Positions 43,990 to 52,695 of a stretch of 52,724 nucleotides of DNA are shown piece after piece. The notes under the pieces are model-generated. The model did not search any database. It worked only from the letters and a program-made list of their open reading frames with translations, and was not told where the DNA came from. The first letter of the stretch is position 1; every line of letters starts with the position of its first letter. The position numbers and the translations under genes are program-made. Origin of the DNA: Legionella sp. (GTDB lineage Bacteria > Pseudomonadota > Gammaproteobacteria > Legionellales > Legionellaceae); the NCBI GenBank assembly GCA_030694525.1, contig JAUXYG010000150.1, positions 1-52,724 on the forward strand, given 5' to 3'.

Positions 43990-44478
43990 ATGTCTGATAC
44001 CTCTTATGCCGATAGATATCGGAATATTGATTTCAGGAAGAATCCTGAGAAATATTGTATCGGAAAGGGCGAGCAGGGTGTGCTTATCGCTGAGCCCTAT
44101 AAAAGTGAAATATTACCTTATTGGCGTTTTAAAACTCCTGAAATCGTACAAAATTCTGCTGAAAAAATTTATGATTTATTTTTGGCTTATAAAAATGAAA
44201 ATGATTTTGTAGGAATGGATATGGCGCGTAAATTCTTACAGATGGGATTTACGCGAGCTCGCCGTTATGCTAACCATTCGGATGGAAGAAAATATAAAAA
44301 GGGTATTTTAATTCCTCAAAATAAAAACTCAGAAAATTCGTTAAAAGCTGAAAGCGCTAAAATCTTTTATGAGTTTTATGTCAAAGCTAAGGATGATTTG
44401 GTTTATAAAAAATGTGCTAAAAAGCACCGTGAATTAGAGGCGAAGCAAAGTTTTTTTACTGAAAATGATGATAATTAG
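43990..44478 (+). CDS. DUF4385 family protein
   Basis: The 162-residue protein matches the DUF4385 family by several blocks. These are GKGEQGVLIAEPYKSEILPY and WRFKTPEIVQNSAEKIYDLF, then FVGMDMARKFLQMGFTRARR and YANHSDGRKY, followed by a charged C-terminal extension. It is soluble, with no signal peptide. Family members are widespread, often in phages and bacteria, and their role is unknown to me. It follows the acyltransferase gene by 92 bases on the same strand and may be transcribed with it. Confidence 0.85.
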   Translation: MSDTSYADRYRNIDFRKNPEKYCIGKGEQGVLIAEPYKSEILPYWRFKTPEIVQNSAEKIYDLFLAYKNENDFVGMDMARKFLQMGFTRARRYANHSDGRKYKKGILIPQNKNSENSLKAESAKIFYEFYVKAKDDLVYKKCAKKHRELEAKQSFFTENDDN

Positions 44479-44492
44479 TTAGATTACTATTT

Positions 44493-44522
44493 ATTAATAC
44501 TCGACTTATTAATACTCGACTT
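44493..44522 (+). repeat. Tandem repeat, two 15-base units
   Basis: ATTAATACTCGACTT occurs twice head to tail (44493-44507 and 44508-44522), 15 bases after the DUF4385 gene. Perfect copies suggest a recent duplication. No function is evident. Confidence 0.85.
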
Positions 44523-44560
44523 TTTGCGATGTCTTTACCGCTGAGTTGTTGCACGATTCG

Positions 44561-44647
44561 ATGGCAGAATTTTACATAAAGTGGATAAAAACCCTTTCAT
44601 TATTAATTTCCAGTATGCTGGTTTTTATTTACATTAGCTTAGCTTAA
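44561..44647 (+). CDS. Possible 28-residue membrane peptide
   Basis: ATG at 44561 opens a 28-codon frame MAEFYIKWIKTLSLL... that is one hydrophobic helix with a short basic start and ends at TAA. No ribosome binding site is seen, so translation is doubtful. It is listed because the 491-base gap otherwise holds only repeats. Confidence 0.2.
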   Translation: MAEFYIKWIKTLSLLISSMLVFIYISLA

Positions 44648-44759
44648 GTATTAACAGTAATAATCTACTACAGTTTGGGTCACTATTTCTCTGCAAAGGG
44701 CTATAAGTTGTCATAACGTAAACAGTTCCAACGAAGAGATATTTTTCCTGCTTGAGATT

Positions 44760-44882
44760 CCTGGATCCCTCGGCCAAGCCGAGGGACGCAGGAGAAGTTA
44801 GGGAATTTGATGTAGGAGAAGTTAGGGAATTTTAAGAACAATCTCCTCCGCCTACGTCCCTCGGCTTGACCGAGGGATCCAG
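44760..44882. repeat. Composite palindromic repeat element
   Basis: Two arms, CCTGGATCCCTCGGCCAAGC with its continuation to 44792 and its inverted copy at 44850-44882, face each other. Each arm is itself a palindrome (CCCTCGG/CCGAGGG). Between them AGGAGAAGTTAGGGAATTT occurs twice (44790-44808, 44814-44832). It is typical of dispersed extragenic elements. Arms of similar plan but different sequence occur at 52335-52446. Confidence 0.85.
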
Positions 44883-44969
44883 AAGGGCTGATGGCAGAGA
44901 TGGAATTAATTCGTTGGCCCTGATATAAATTTAACCAATCTAAATATAAAACCTTTCAATCCAAGTAAA

Positions 44970-46373
44970 CTAATAATCAGCATGCCCTGGTGTGCGAGGG
45001 AAAGGAATTACGTCGCGTACGTTACCAATTCCGGTGACATAGCTAATTAATCGCTCAAACCCTAATCCAAATCCTGCATGCGGTACTGTTCCGTATCGGC
45101 GCAGGTCACGATACCATTGATAATGTTCTTTATTCAGATTGCATTCATCCATTCGTCTGTCGAGTATATCCAAACGTTCCTCGCGTTGGCTGCCGCCGAT
45201 GATTTCACCTATTCCAGGAGCTAACACATCCATGGCGGCTACTGTTTTACCATCGTCATTGAGCCTCATGTAAAACCCTTTTATTTCTTGCGGATAATTG
45301 GTAAGAATAACCGGTTTTTTACACAGTACTTCAGCAAGATAACGCTCATGTTCTGATTGTAAATCGAGACCCCAACTAACCGGGTAATCAAAAGAATGAT
45401 CCGCCGCCGCAAGAATCTTCACCGCATCAGTGTAAGTCATGATTTCAAACTCAGCATCAGCCATTTGTTGCACTCGCTCGACACAACCAGGTGATACGAA
45501 CTGATTAAAGAAATCCATATCATCAGCTCTTTCATCCAGAACCGTTTTACATAAGTAGCGCAACATTTTTTGACTTAAATCACAAATATCACCTAAATTG
45601 GCGAAAGCAATTTCAGGCTCAATCATCCAAAACTCGGCCAGATGACGGCTCGTATTGGAGTTTTCAGCTCTGAAAGTGGGACCGAAGGTATACACTTTTG
45701 ACATGGCCATGCAATAGGCTTCAACGTTAAGCTGGCCTGAAACGGTAAGGAATGTTTCTTTTCCAAAAAAATCTTTACTAAAGTCAATTTGCCCTTGATC
45801 ATTTTTAGGAATGTTGAGTAAATCCAGAGTTGATATACGAAACATTTCTCCAGCACCCTCACAGTCACTGGCAGTGATTATTGGTGTATGTATCCAGAAA
45901 AAGCCTTGTTCGTGGAAAAATCGATGTACGGCCTGTGCCAGACAATGTCTCACGCGAGTAACGGCACTAATGGTATTGGTTCGTGGTCTTAAATGAGCTA
46001 CATCACGTAAAAATTCAAGAGTGTGGCGTTTCGCTGAAATGGGATAGGTATCGGGGTTTTCTACCCATCCTGCTACTTCAATATGTTCCGCTTGAATTTC
46101 AAAAAATTGTCCCTTGCCTTGGGATGCCACTAATTTCCCGGTAGCAATTATGGAACAACCAGCCGTAAGTTTGGTGACTTCGTCGTGATAATTCGAAAGG
46201 CTGTCCGTAGCAACTATCTGGATGGGAGCAAAACAGGAGCCATCATGCAAACTAATAAACGACAATCCTGCCTTAGAATCACGTCTGGTTTTAACCCAAC
46301 CACGCACAATAACCATTTCATCAACACTTATTTCACCATCTAAACATTGTTTTATGGTAAAGACTTCTGTCAT
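44970..46373 (-). CDS. asnS: Asparaginyl-tRNA synthetase
   Basis: The 467-residue protein is a class II asparaginyl-tRNA synthetase. An OB-fold anticodon domain (about residues 18-105, with [20 protein letters not shown]) precedes the catalytic core. Motif 2 is [20 protein letters not shown], the AsnRS-specific form, and motif 3 is [20 protein letters not shown]. The end [12 protein letters not shown] is standard. Length is typical (466). It charges tRNA-Asn directly. Confidence 0.97.
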   Translation of the reverse strand: MTEVFTIKQCLDGEISVDEMVIVRGWVKTRRDSKAGLSFISLHDGSCFAPIQIVATDSLSNYHDEVTKLTAGCSIIATGKLVASQGKGQFFEIQAEHIEVAGWVENPDTYPISAKRHTLEFLRDVAHLRPRTNTISAVTRVRHCLAQAVHRFFHEQGFFWIHTPIITASDCEGAGEMFRISTLDLLNIPKNDQGQIDFSKDFFGKETFLTVSGQLNVEAYCMAMSKVYTFGPTFRAENSNTSRHLAEFWMIEPEIAFANLGDICDLSQKMLRYLCKTVLDERADDMDFFNQFVSPGCVERVQQMADAEFEIMTYTDAVKILAAADHSFDYPVSWGLDLQSEHERYLAEVLCKKPVILTNYPQEIKGFYMRLNDDGKTVAAMDVLAPGIGEIIGGSQREERLDILDRRMDECNLNKEHYQWYRDLRRYGTVPHAGFGLGFERLISYVTGIGNVRDVIPFPRTPGHADY

Positions 46374-46437
46374 TATCTACTCCAAATCGGTCTAAAATGT
46401 GATGATACACTAAATAAAATCAGGGGGGGAACACTAG

Positions 46438-46995
46438 ATGCAAAGAGTTTTACTAATTTTACTTTATTTTCTATCTTTAGAGGCTATTGCGGGTGATACG
46501 GAACTTAGATTGTATCGTCCCTATGGTGAAGTTAGCGAACAAAGTGTTCCAGTAGTTTTAAGTAAGATAAAAGGCCAATGCGACAGTCAATCACGGTTAA
46601 TGGTGCGAGAGGATGCCTGGCGATGTGAGGCAAACGGTGTCACGTATGATCCCTGTTTTGTCAAAACTGGTGGATCGCAAATTGAAGCTATTTGTCCGCA
46701 GTCCCCCTGGTCCGGTGACAGTATTTCAATTTCGGTTAATTTGCCGTTTAATAATGAACATCATAAACCTTTAGACATGTCACGAACTTTTCCATGGGCT
46801 GTGGAACTTACCAATGGGGAACAGTGTAAAGCGGTGGATACTGACGAAGTTTTTGACTCGATGCCTGTACGTTACCGATGCAATAGCAAAAACCTTTTAG
46901 TGGGTCATCTACAACGCTGTAAATCGGTGTGGAGCATGTTAGAAAAAACACCGGAGGGCGTTATAACGGTAGAGTTAAATAAAGCCTGGTTTTAA
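46438..46995 (+). CDS. Cys-rich secreted protein of unknown function
   Basis: The 185-residue protein has a signal peptide (about 1-19, LLILLYFLSLEAIAG). The mature part has seven cysteines (in GQCDSQ, WRCEAN, DPCFVK, AICPQS, EQCKAV, RYRCNS and QRCKSV), which suggests disulfides and a periplasmic or extracellular place. I do not recognise a family. It is divergent from asnS and ends 14 bases before a repeat element. GGGGGGA lies shortly before the ATG. Confidence 0.75.
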   Translation: MQRVLLILLYFLSLEAIAGDTELRLYRPYGEVSEQSVPVVLSKIKGQCDSQSRLMVREDAWRCEANGVTYDPCFVKTGGSQIEAICPQSPWSGDSISISVNLPFNNEHHKPLDMSRTFPWAVELTNGEQCKAVDTDEVFDSMPVRYRCNSKNLLVGHLQRCKSVWSMLEKTPEGVITVELNKAWF

Positions 46996-47009
46996 AGCCT
47001 TTGAGAGCA

Positions 47010-47398
47010 GAGGTATCCCCTCATAATTTTTAATGTACAATATTGTTGTAAATTAGTTAATTGTCTTGCCAGCGCACTGGTATATCTCCTCATAATTTTT
47101 AATGCAAAATAATGTTGTGAATTAATGAGCTGTCATCCCTACGCAGGTGGGGATCTATCCAATAAAGTAGCATTTTGCTAAATATTTGGATGGTTCCCCA
47201 CCTGAGTGGATGACAAAAGAAACATTATGAATGATAAAGGAACATAATATTTTGAGGGGATATCCAAGCCTGCGTAGGCGGGAATCTAGCTAATAAAGTG
47301 GCATTTAGCTAAATAAATAGATGGTTCCCGCCTGTGCGGGGAAGGCAAAAGAAATATAATGCTTGATAAATGCGCATAAAATTTTGAGGGGATACCTC
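47010..47398. repeat. Nested inverted-repeat element (MITE-like)
   Basis: Perfect 14-base ends, GAGGTATCCCCTCA (47010-47023) and TGAGGGGATACCTC (47385-47398), enclose about 390 bases. Inside are a second, slightly changed left end at 47087-47099 (TATCTCCTCATAATTTT) and a second right end at 47253-47268 (TTTTGAGGGGATATC). Two CG-rich palindromic cores are also present, near 47137-47216 and 47267-47340. It looks like one element inserted in or duplicated within another. The right end reaches into the maiA stop codon. No coding frame is inside. Confidence 0.8.
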
Positions 47399-48038
47399 AA
47401 CCTTGAGAGAAATCCGGCGATGCCTGTTTAAACGCCGGAAGGGTTAAGCAATAGGTGTTTATTTCGTTAATAATGGGGTAATTATCCATCGGGAAGTGAA
47501 AGCGGTGGGCATTATACACCTGAGGTATAAGGCATACATCGGCCAGAGTAATGTTGTCCCCAAAGCATACAGGTTTGGTTCGCTTTAATTGGGATAGCTG
47601 AGCTTCAAAGGCAGAAAAACCTTCACGCAACCAATGATGATACCAGTCGTTTATTTGCGTCTCATCGGCTTTAAATTGGTGTTTAAGACGATTTAATACT
47701 CTTAAATTATTTAAGGGGTGCATATCGCAGGCAACAATTAACGCCATACTTTTCAAATGAGTGCGGATAAACAGATCAACGGGCAATAATGGAACTTCAG
47801 GAAACTTCTCATCAAGATAATCAATAATTGCCAATGATTGATGCAAAATTTGTCCATCCACTTCAAGGCTAGGCACCATTTTTTGCGGATTAATACGTTG
47901 ATACTCAATACTATTTTGCGCCCCGCCATTATCTATCAAATGAACTTCTATTTTTTCATAGGGTATGTTTTTTACATTAAGGGCGACGCGTACTCGATAA
48001 CAGGCGGTGGAGCGAAAATAGTCGTAAAGTTTCATCAT
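47397..48038 (-). CDS. maiA: Maleylacetoacetate isomerase
   Basis: The 213-residue protein is a zeta-class glutathione transferase. The N-terminal thioredoxin-like domain opens LYDYFRSTACYRVRVALNVK with the glutathione-contacting Ser, and has RINPQKMVPSLEVDGQILHQS. The helical C-domain has ITLADVCLIPQVYNAHRF. It isomerises 4-maleylacetoacetate to fumarylacetoacetate in tyrosine breakdown, acting just before the enzyme encoded next to it. The gap to fahA is two bases. Its stop codon overlaps the end of a palindromic repeat element. Confidence 0.93.
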   Translation of the reverse strand: MMKLYDYFRSTACYRVRVALNVKNIPYEKIEVHLIDNGGAQNSIEYQRINPQKMVPSLEVDGQILHQSLAIIDYLDEKFPEVPLLPVDLFIRTHLKSMALIVACDMHPLNNLRVLNRLKHQFKADETQINDWYHHWLREGFSAFEAQLSQLKRTKPVCFGDNITLADVCLIPQVYNAHRFHFPMDNYPIINEINTYCLTLPAFKQASPDFSQG

Positions 48039-48040
48039 TT

Positions 48041-49027
48041 CTACTTATATTGTTCTACGGTTTGATCAATTGTCCCAAACAGATTATTCCCCTGGGCGTC
48101 TAACATTTCAATTCGAATACGGTCGCCAAATTTCATAAAGGAAGTAATGGCTTTCCCATCTTCAATTAACTCAAGCATTCTTTTTTCAGCAATACAGGAG
48201 GAGCCTTTGGTGCGATCCAAATTAGATACGGTTCCGGAGCCAATAATTGTTCCAGCGGTCAGAAAACGCGTTTTAGCCGCATGAGCCACCAGTTCGGCAA
48301 AAGAAAAGGTCATATCAATACCCGCATTCGGACGACCAAATAATTGGTCATTCAAATAGCTGATTAATGGCAGGTGAACCCTTTTACCATCCCAGCTGTT
48401 TCCCAGTTCATCTGGAGTAATTGCAACCGGTGAAAAACTGCTGGCAGGTTTTGATTGTAAAAAACCAAATCCCTTAGCCAGTTCATCAGGAATTAAATTA
48501 CGTAAGGAGACATCATTCACCAACATGAGTAATTTAATATGATCCTGGGCTTTCTTTGGATTAATACCCATGGGTACATCGTCAGTAATAATGGCTACTT
48601 CTGATTCAAAATCTATTCCGTATGTTTCATCAGCTACGAGAATCGGATCTCTGGGGCCAATAAAAGCATCTGAACCGCCTTGATACATAAGTGGATTGGT
48701 CCAAAAATTGGCTGGCATCTCCGCCCCTCGCGCTTTACGTACCAATTCCACGTGATTGACATAGGCACTGCCATCAGCCCATTGATAAGCACGAGGGAGT
48801 GGAGAAGTACATTCCTCTGGATTAAAGGGAAATGTGTTATCGCATTCATCTTCATTTAATTGCTGGTAGATTTTTTGTAATGCCGGCTCCACCTCATTCC
48901 AATGGTCTAGCGCATACTGCAGAGTAGGGGCAATGTCGTTAGCCCGAACTGCAGTGGTCAATTGTTGATTGACCACACATAATTCCCCGTCTCGAGAATA
49001 TTTGGATTTTAAACTGGCAAGTTTCAT
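48041..49027 (-). CDS. fahA: Fumarylacetoacetase
   Basis: The 328-residue protein belongs to the fumarylacetoacetate hydrolase family. It begins MKLASLKSKYSRDGELCVVN, has the metal-site blocks YGIDFESEVAIITDDVPMG (about residues 142-160) and the later RFLTAGTIIGSGTVSN. The end is GDRIRIEMLDAQGNNLFGTI. It cleaves fumarylacetoacetate to fumarate and acetoacetate, the last step of tyrosine degradation. It sits between hppD and maiA in the same direction. Confidence 0.94.
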   Translation of the reverse strand: MKLASLKSKYSRDGELCVVNQQLTTAVRANDIAPTLQYALDHWNEVEPALQKIYQQLNEDECDNTFPFNPEECTSPLPRAYQWADGSAYVNHVELVRKARGAEMPANFWTNPLMYQGGSDAFIGPRDPILVADETYGIDFESEVAIITDDVPMGINPKKAQDHIKLLMLVNDVSLRNLIPDELAKGFGFLQSKPASSFSPVAITPDELGNSWDGKRVHLPLISYLNDQLFGRPNAGIDMTFSFAELVAHAAKTRFLTAGTIIGSGTVSNLDRTKGSSCIAEKRMLELIEDGKAITSFMKFGDRIRIEMLDAQGNNLFGTIDQTVEQYK

Positions 49028-49037
49028 AAAATACCTC

Positions 49038-50087
49038 TTAACTGAATTCTTTTAAAGTACCACGTTTGATTTGATCCCGCTCAATGGCTTCAAATAATGC
49101 CTGAAAGTTACCCTCACCAAATCCCTGGTTTCCTTTTCGCTGGATGATTTCAAAAAACACGGGCCCAAAGATATTTTCAGTAAAAATCTGTAACAACAAT
49201 CCATGTTTTGGATCAGTTTCACCATCCATCAAAATTTTCTCTGCATTTAATTGCGGCAGTGGTTCCTGATGCCAGGGAAGTCTTTCATCGAGCATTTCAT
49301 AATAGGTATCGGGAACATCGAGAAATTTAACGCCTTGAGAGCGCAGGGTATTCACTGTTTTATAAATATTTTCACTGGTCAAGGCAATATGCTGAATGCC
49401 TTCGCCTTTGTATTCATGTAAAAACTCTTCGATTTGGGACAAATCATCTTTGGATTCGTTAAGAGGGATTTTAATCTTGCCACATGGACTGCCTAATGCG
49501 CGGCTGATTAATCCGGTCATTTTGCCCACTATATTGAAAAAACGGATTTCCTGAAAATTAAAGATTGATGCGTAAAACTCTGCCCATTTATCCATATTTC
49601 CACGAAACACATTATGAGTCAGGTGATCAATCTCAACGAGTCCATTTCCCTCAACATTTAGGGAGGGCTTGCTTTTCCAGTTGTTACTAAAAGGTTGATG
49701 CTGATCATCCACAAAATAAATAATGCTTCCACCAATTCCCTCAATGGCCGGCAAGCCGTGATGAGCATGGGAACAATCTTCAAAAGCAACAGCACCATGA
49801 GTAATGGCATAGTGAAACGCAGCTTGAGCATCCTTAACTTTAAAGCCCATCGCACAGGCGCCTGGACCATGAGTTACTGCATGCTTTTCTGCTTGGGAGT
49901 TGTTTGCAGCATTTACAATAAATTGTATGTTGCCCTGTTGATACAGAGTAATGTCCTGAGCGTCATGTTGCGCAGCCATCTGAAATCCCATTTCAGAAAA
50001 TTGTCGATGCAATCTTTTGGCATCCGGTCCTGAAAATTCTAGAAAGGCAAAGCCGTCTAATCCACAGGGATTGTTATTTGTTTGCAT
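49038..50087 (-). CDS. lly: 4-Hydroxyphenylpyruvate dioxygenase (legiolysin type)
   Basis: The 349-residue Fe(II) enzyme converts 4-hydroxyphenylpyruvate to homogentisate. It starts NPCGLDGFAFLEFSGPD. Iron ligands are His155 (VEIDHLTHNVFRG), His233 (GIQHIALTSENIY) and Glu313 (GPVFFEIIQRKGNQGFGEGN). In Legionella this protein is known as legiolysin, and its product oxidises to a brown pyomelanin pigment. The operon order is hppD-fahA-maiA; the homogentisate dioxygenase gene hmgA is not in the window. The start follows a clear AGGAGG-like site (GGAGGAAGTA). Confidence 0.96.
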   Translation of the reverse strand: MQTNNNPCGLDGFAFLEFSGPDAKRLHRQFSEMGFQMAAQHDAQDITLYQQGNIQFIVNAANNSQAEKHAVTHGPGACAMGFKVKDAQAAFHYAITHGAVAFEDCSHAHHGLPAIEGIGGSIIYFVDDQHQPFSNNWKSKPSLNVEGNGLVEIDHLTHNVFRGNMDKWAEFYASIFNFQEIRFFNIVGKMTGLISRALGSPCGKIKIPLNESKDDLSQIEEFLHEYKGEGIQHIALTSENIYKTVNTLRSQGVKFLDVPDTYYEMLDERLPWHQEPLPQLNAEKILMDGETDPKHGLLLQIFTENIFGPVFFEIIQRKGNQGFGEGNFQALFEAIERDQIKRGTLKEFS

Positions 50088-50170
50088 TACTTCCTCCTTG
50101 TATTCACTTCAATATACTAATAATCCATACAATCAGGCTAGTCAGGTAATATAATTACCTCACGCATTTG

Positions 50171-50830
50171 TTAAGACCTGGGTTGCACTAAAAAAAGTCC
50201 ATCGGCTATTGGTAATAAACTTACATGCACTCGCTCATCGTTTTTAATAAGCTCATTTAGTTTTTTTATCTCCCGAGTCTGACCCGTTACATCATTTTCG
50301 TTTATAACATTGCCATCCCAGAATACATTATCAATGGCGATTAAACCGTGGGGTTGAACCAGCTTTAGAGCCATTTCGTAGTAGTTAAGATAATTTGTTT
50401 TATCCGCATCAATGAAAATAAAATCAAATTTTTGCTCCCATCCCTCATTGATTAGAGAATACAACGTATCTAAAGCAGGGCCTAAGCGCAAGGTAATTTT
50501 CTGATCCTGCTTTGCTTCTTTCCAAAAGGGATGTGCTCTTTTAGTCCATTCCTGGCTAATGTCACAGGTAATCAACTTCCCATCTTCGGGCAGAGCCAAA
50601 GCCATTGCCAAAGCGCTGTACCCCGTGAAAGTGCCTAACTCCAAAACATTTTTCGCCCGAATTAAACGTAAAAGAAATTGCATGAATTGAGCTTGCTCAG
50701 GTGCTACTTGCATGTTGGCAAGTTCCATACTGGAGGTTTCTTCACGCAAGCTTTTTAAAGAGGGGTGCTCACGTAAGGATTTGTCCAGCATGTACTCATA
50801 AAGTTCAGGCGTGAGTGATAAATGTTTCAT
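50171..50830 (-). CDS. SAM-dependent O-methyltransferase, caffeoyl-CoA type
   Basis: The 219-residue protein is a small cation-dependent O-methyltransferase. The SAM loop is NVLELGTFTGYSALAMALAL at about residues 60-79, the acidic turn is LITCDISQEW, and the metal residues lie in FDFIFIDADKTNYLNYYEMA and in IAIDNVFWDGNV. Relatives methylate catechols and other vicinal diols. The substrate is unknown here. Placement between leucine dehydrogenase and HPPD suggests a role connected with aromatic metabolites, but that is inference from position. Confidence 0.9.
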   Translation of the reverse strand: MKHLSLTPELYEYMLDKSLREHPSLKSLREETSSMELANMQVAPEQAQFMQFLLRLIRAKNVLELGTFTGYSALAMALALPEDGKLITCDISQEWTKRAHPFWKEAKQDQKITLRLGPALDTLYSLINEGWEQKFDFIFIDADKTNYLNYYEMALKLVQPHGLIAIDNVFWDGNVINENDVTGQTREIKKLNELIKNDERVHVSLLPIADGLFLVQPRS

Positions 50831-50847
50831 AAAGCAATATCTCCCGA

Positions 50848-51921
50848 CTAGGCTAATTTTTCTTGAGCTAAAGTATCGGCAATCTGACTCGCTGGTAAGT
50901 TATCTTTAGCCGAGCGAGTAAATATTTCGATTAAAGAAGTGTATATACCATCGATTTGGTCCTTTACTTTTTCTTCAGGTGTATGTAAATATTTTGATGC
51001 CGCAAAAATTAATCCGCCAGCATTGATGACATAATCAGCAGCAAATAAAATGCCTTTGTCATGTAGTTTTTGTCCATGATAAGTATGAGCCAACTGATTA
51101 TTAGCAGCTCCGGCAATGATGGTGGTTTGCAATTGAGGTAAGGTTAAATCATTAATAATTGCACCGAGTGCGCAAGGAGCAAATACATCGCATCGTACTT
51201 TGTGAATTTCATCGGTACTTACTGATTTGGCACCAAATTCAATGACAGCACGTTCAACCGCTGCAGGTGAAATATCCGCAACCGTCAGGGTTGCACCTAA
51301 GTCGTGTAAGTGGCGAGCCAACAGATAGCCTACATGACCCAAACCCTGAATCGCAACATGAATGCCTTGTAGTGAATCTTTTCCTAATTTAAATGCAACA
51401 GCTGCCTGAATACCCTTTAACACACCTTTAGCGGTAGATGGGGAAGGATCGCCATTATGCTTGGTTAAGCTGGCTACATAATCGGTATGTTCCGCTATGA
51501 TGTCCATATCGTTTAACAGGGTTCCGCTATCAAGTGCCGTGATGTATCGACCATTTAATTCATTGATAAAACGACCAAATTGACGCATGTAGGCGGTGCG
51601 ATCAAAAGGTCCTTTAGGTTTCATTATTACCGACTTTCCGCCACCTAGAGGTAAATTTACAGAAGCAGCTTTATAGCTCATACCTCTTGCCAGGCGCATT
51701 GCATCTTTAAGTGCGGCAGCAGTATCAGGATACTCAATAAACCGGCACCCTCCTAAAGCTGGACCTAATTTGGTACTGTGAATTGCGATCATTGCCTTCA
51801 TTCCCGTTTCTGGGTCCACTTTGAAATGCAGATCGCCAAATCCGTGAGTTAATGCGTATTCAAGGAAATCATCTTCCGCCATCATTTGATTCTCATTTGT
51901 TAGTATATTAACAGACATCAT
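50848..51921 (-). CDS. ldh: Leucine dehydrogenase family protein
   Basis: The 357-residue enzyme belongs to the Glu/Leu/Phe/Val dehydrogenase family, the branch that deaminates leucine and other branched-chain amino acids with NAD. The substrate loop has LGPALGGCRFIEYPD, the catalytic Lys lies in YKAASVNLPLGGGKSVI, and the NAD fold has AIQGLGHVGYLLARHLHDLG. Start ATG 51921 has AGGAG seven bases upstream. A longer frame from a TTG at 51951 would include this site and is less likely. Distinguishing Leu, Val and Phe specificity needs alignment. Confidence 0.9.
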   Translation of the reverse strand: MMSVNILTNENQMMAEDDFLEYALTHGFGDLHFKVDPETGMKAMIAIHSTKLGPALGGCRFIEYPDTAAALKDAMRLARGMSYKAASVNLPLGGGKSVIMKPKGPFDRTAYMRQFGRFINELNGRYITALDSGTLLNDMDIIAEHTDYVASLTKHNGDPSPSTAKGVLKGIQAAVAFKLGKDSLQGIHVAIQGLGHVGYLLARHLHDLGATLTVADISPAAVERAVIEFGAKSVSTDEIHKVRCDVFAPCALGAIINDLTLPQLQTTIIAGAANNQLAHTYHGQKLHDKGILFAADYVINAGGLIFAASKYLHTPEEKVKDQIDGIYTSLIEIFTRSAKDNLPASQIADTLAQEKLA

Positions 51922-51933
51922 TTGCCAGCTCCT

Positions 51934-51952
51934 CTTGCAATAATTTTGCAAG
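51934..51952. promoter_or_regulatory. Inverted repeat before leucine dehydrogenase
   Basis: CTTGCAA-5-TTGCAAG is a perfect 7-base inverted repeat in the 5-prime leader just upstream of the ribosome binding site. It could be an operator or an RNA hairpin that affects translation. Confidence 0.45.
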
Positions 51953-52245
51953 AAGTTATAGCCCTATTCGGTAATTAAATCAATCACAACCTCTAGTTGC
52001 GCCTGTATTTGGGGCAGGTTGTGGGAAAATATTTCTTTAATGGATTGTTTCACTTTTCCAAATCAAAATAAAGTCAATCTTATGGTACCTTTTTCATTAG
52101 AGTATACTTTTTTGAAATGTACAAAAAATCCAGCAATTAACATTTAGATCAGATCGCGTTATTTCATAAGACCATATCAAATGAGATCTCTTTATTATAA
52201 TAAATTTAAAATTACTTCTTAAATAGTTTTTAATAAATCAAATGA

Positions 52246-52320
52246 TCAATTTAAAATAATTAAACCAATGCTAATGAGCACTATAAGAAGAATAAGTAAT
52301 ATTTTATGCTTATGTTTCAT
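52246..52320 (-). CDS. 24-residue single-helix membrane peptide
   Basis: ATG at 52320 is preceded by GAGGGAAT, a strong ribosome binding site at good spacing, and opens a 24-codon frame. The product has a basic start MKHKHK and then a run of Ile, Leu and Val up to a final Asn, a single membrane helix. Size and composition resemble type I toxin peptides and other small membrane proteins. The region is otherwise non-coding and a palindromic repeat lies directly upstream. No antisense RNA can be seen directly. Unknown function. Confidence 0.45.
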   Translation of the reverse strand: MKHKHKILLILLIVLISIGLIILN

Positions 52321-52334
52321 TTTATTCCCTCGAA

Positions 52335-52446
52335 TCCCAACGTCCTCGACTTGTTCGCGGGATCCAGGGATGCTGTAATATTAGTTAATTTAATGTATTC
52401 CCTCAGGGCTGAACTGGATCCCGCGAACAAGTCGCGGGACGTTGGA
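52335..52446. repeat. Facing palindromic repeat arms
   Basis: The arm at 52335-52367 (with CGACTTGTTCGCGGGATCCAG) returns inverted at 52414-52446, with few mismatches. Each arm contains the palindrome CGCGAC-TTGTT-CGCG or a slightly changed form. The gap of about 45 bases has no feature. A third copy begins at 52696. Confidence 0.85.
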
Positions 52447-52609
52447 GTCTAGTTGTTATCAGCGCCTATGAGTATTGTGAGGATAAAGTGAGTTTAGTGC
52501 AATGAAATAAATGTTCTAGGGATGTGCTCCTCTATATATTTCTGAGGATATGCTCTTTTATAGAGATATATGTATATCTAATGATGTGTTCATCTATATA
52601 GAAATATGC

Positions 52610-52648
52610 ATTAAATATCATAGATAAGTATATTAAATATCATAGATA
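52610..52648 (+). repeat. 17-base direct repeat in AT-rich stretch
   Basis: ATTAAATATCATAGATA occurs at 52610-52626 and 52632-52648. The surrounding 52500-52690 is rich in TATA and AGATAT words. No gene is seen. Possibly decayed satellite-like sequence. Confidence 0.7.
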
Positions 52649-52695
52649 TATGCATTATATCTCTCAGGATGTGTATTCTGAGATTTTTATAATTC

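Noticed and set aside
47130..47345. CRISPR-like pattern in the repeat region before maiA
   Set aside because: Only two imperfect palindromic cores in one composite element, no regular repeat-spacer series and no cas genes.
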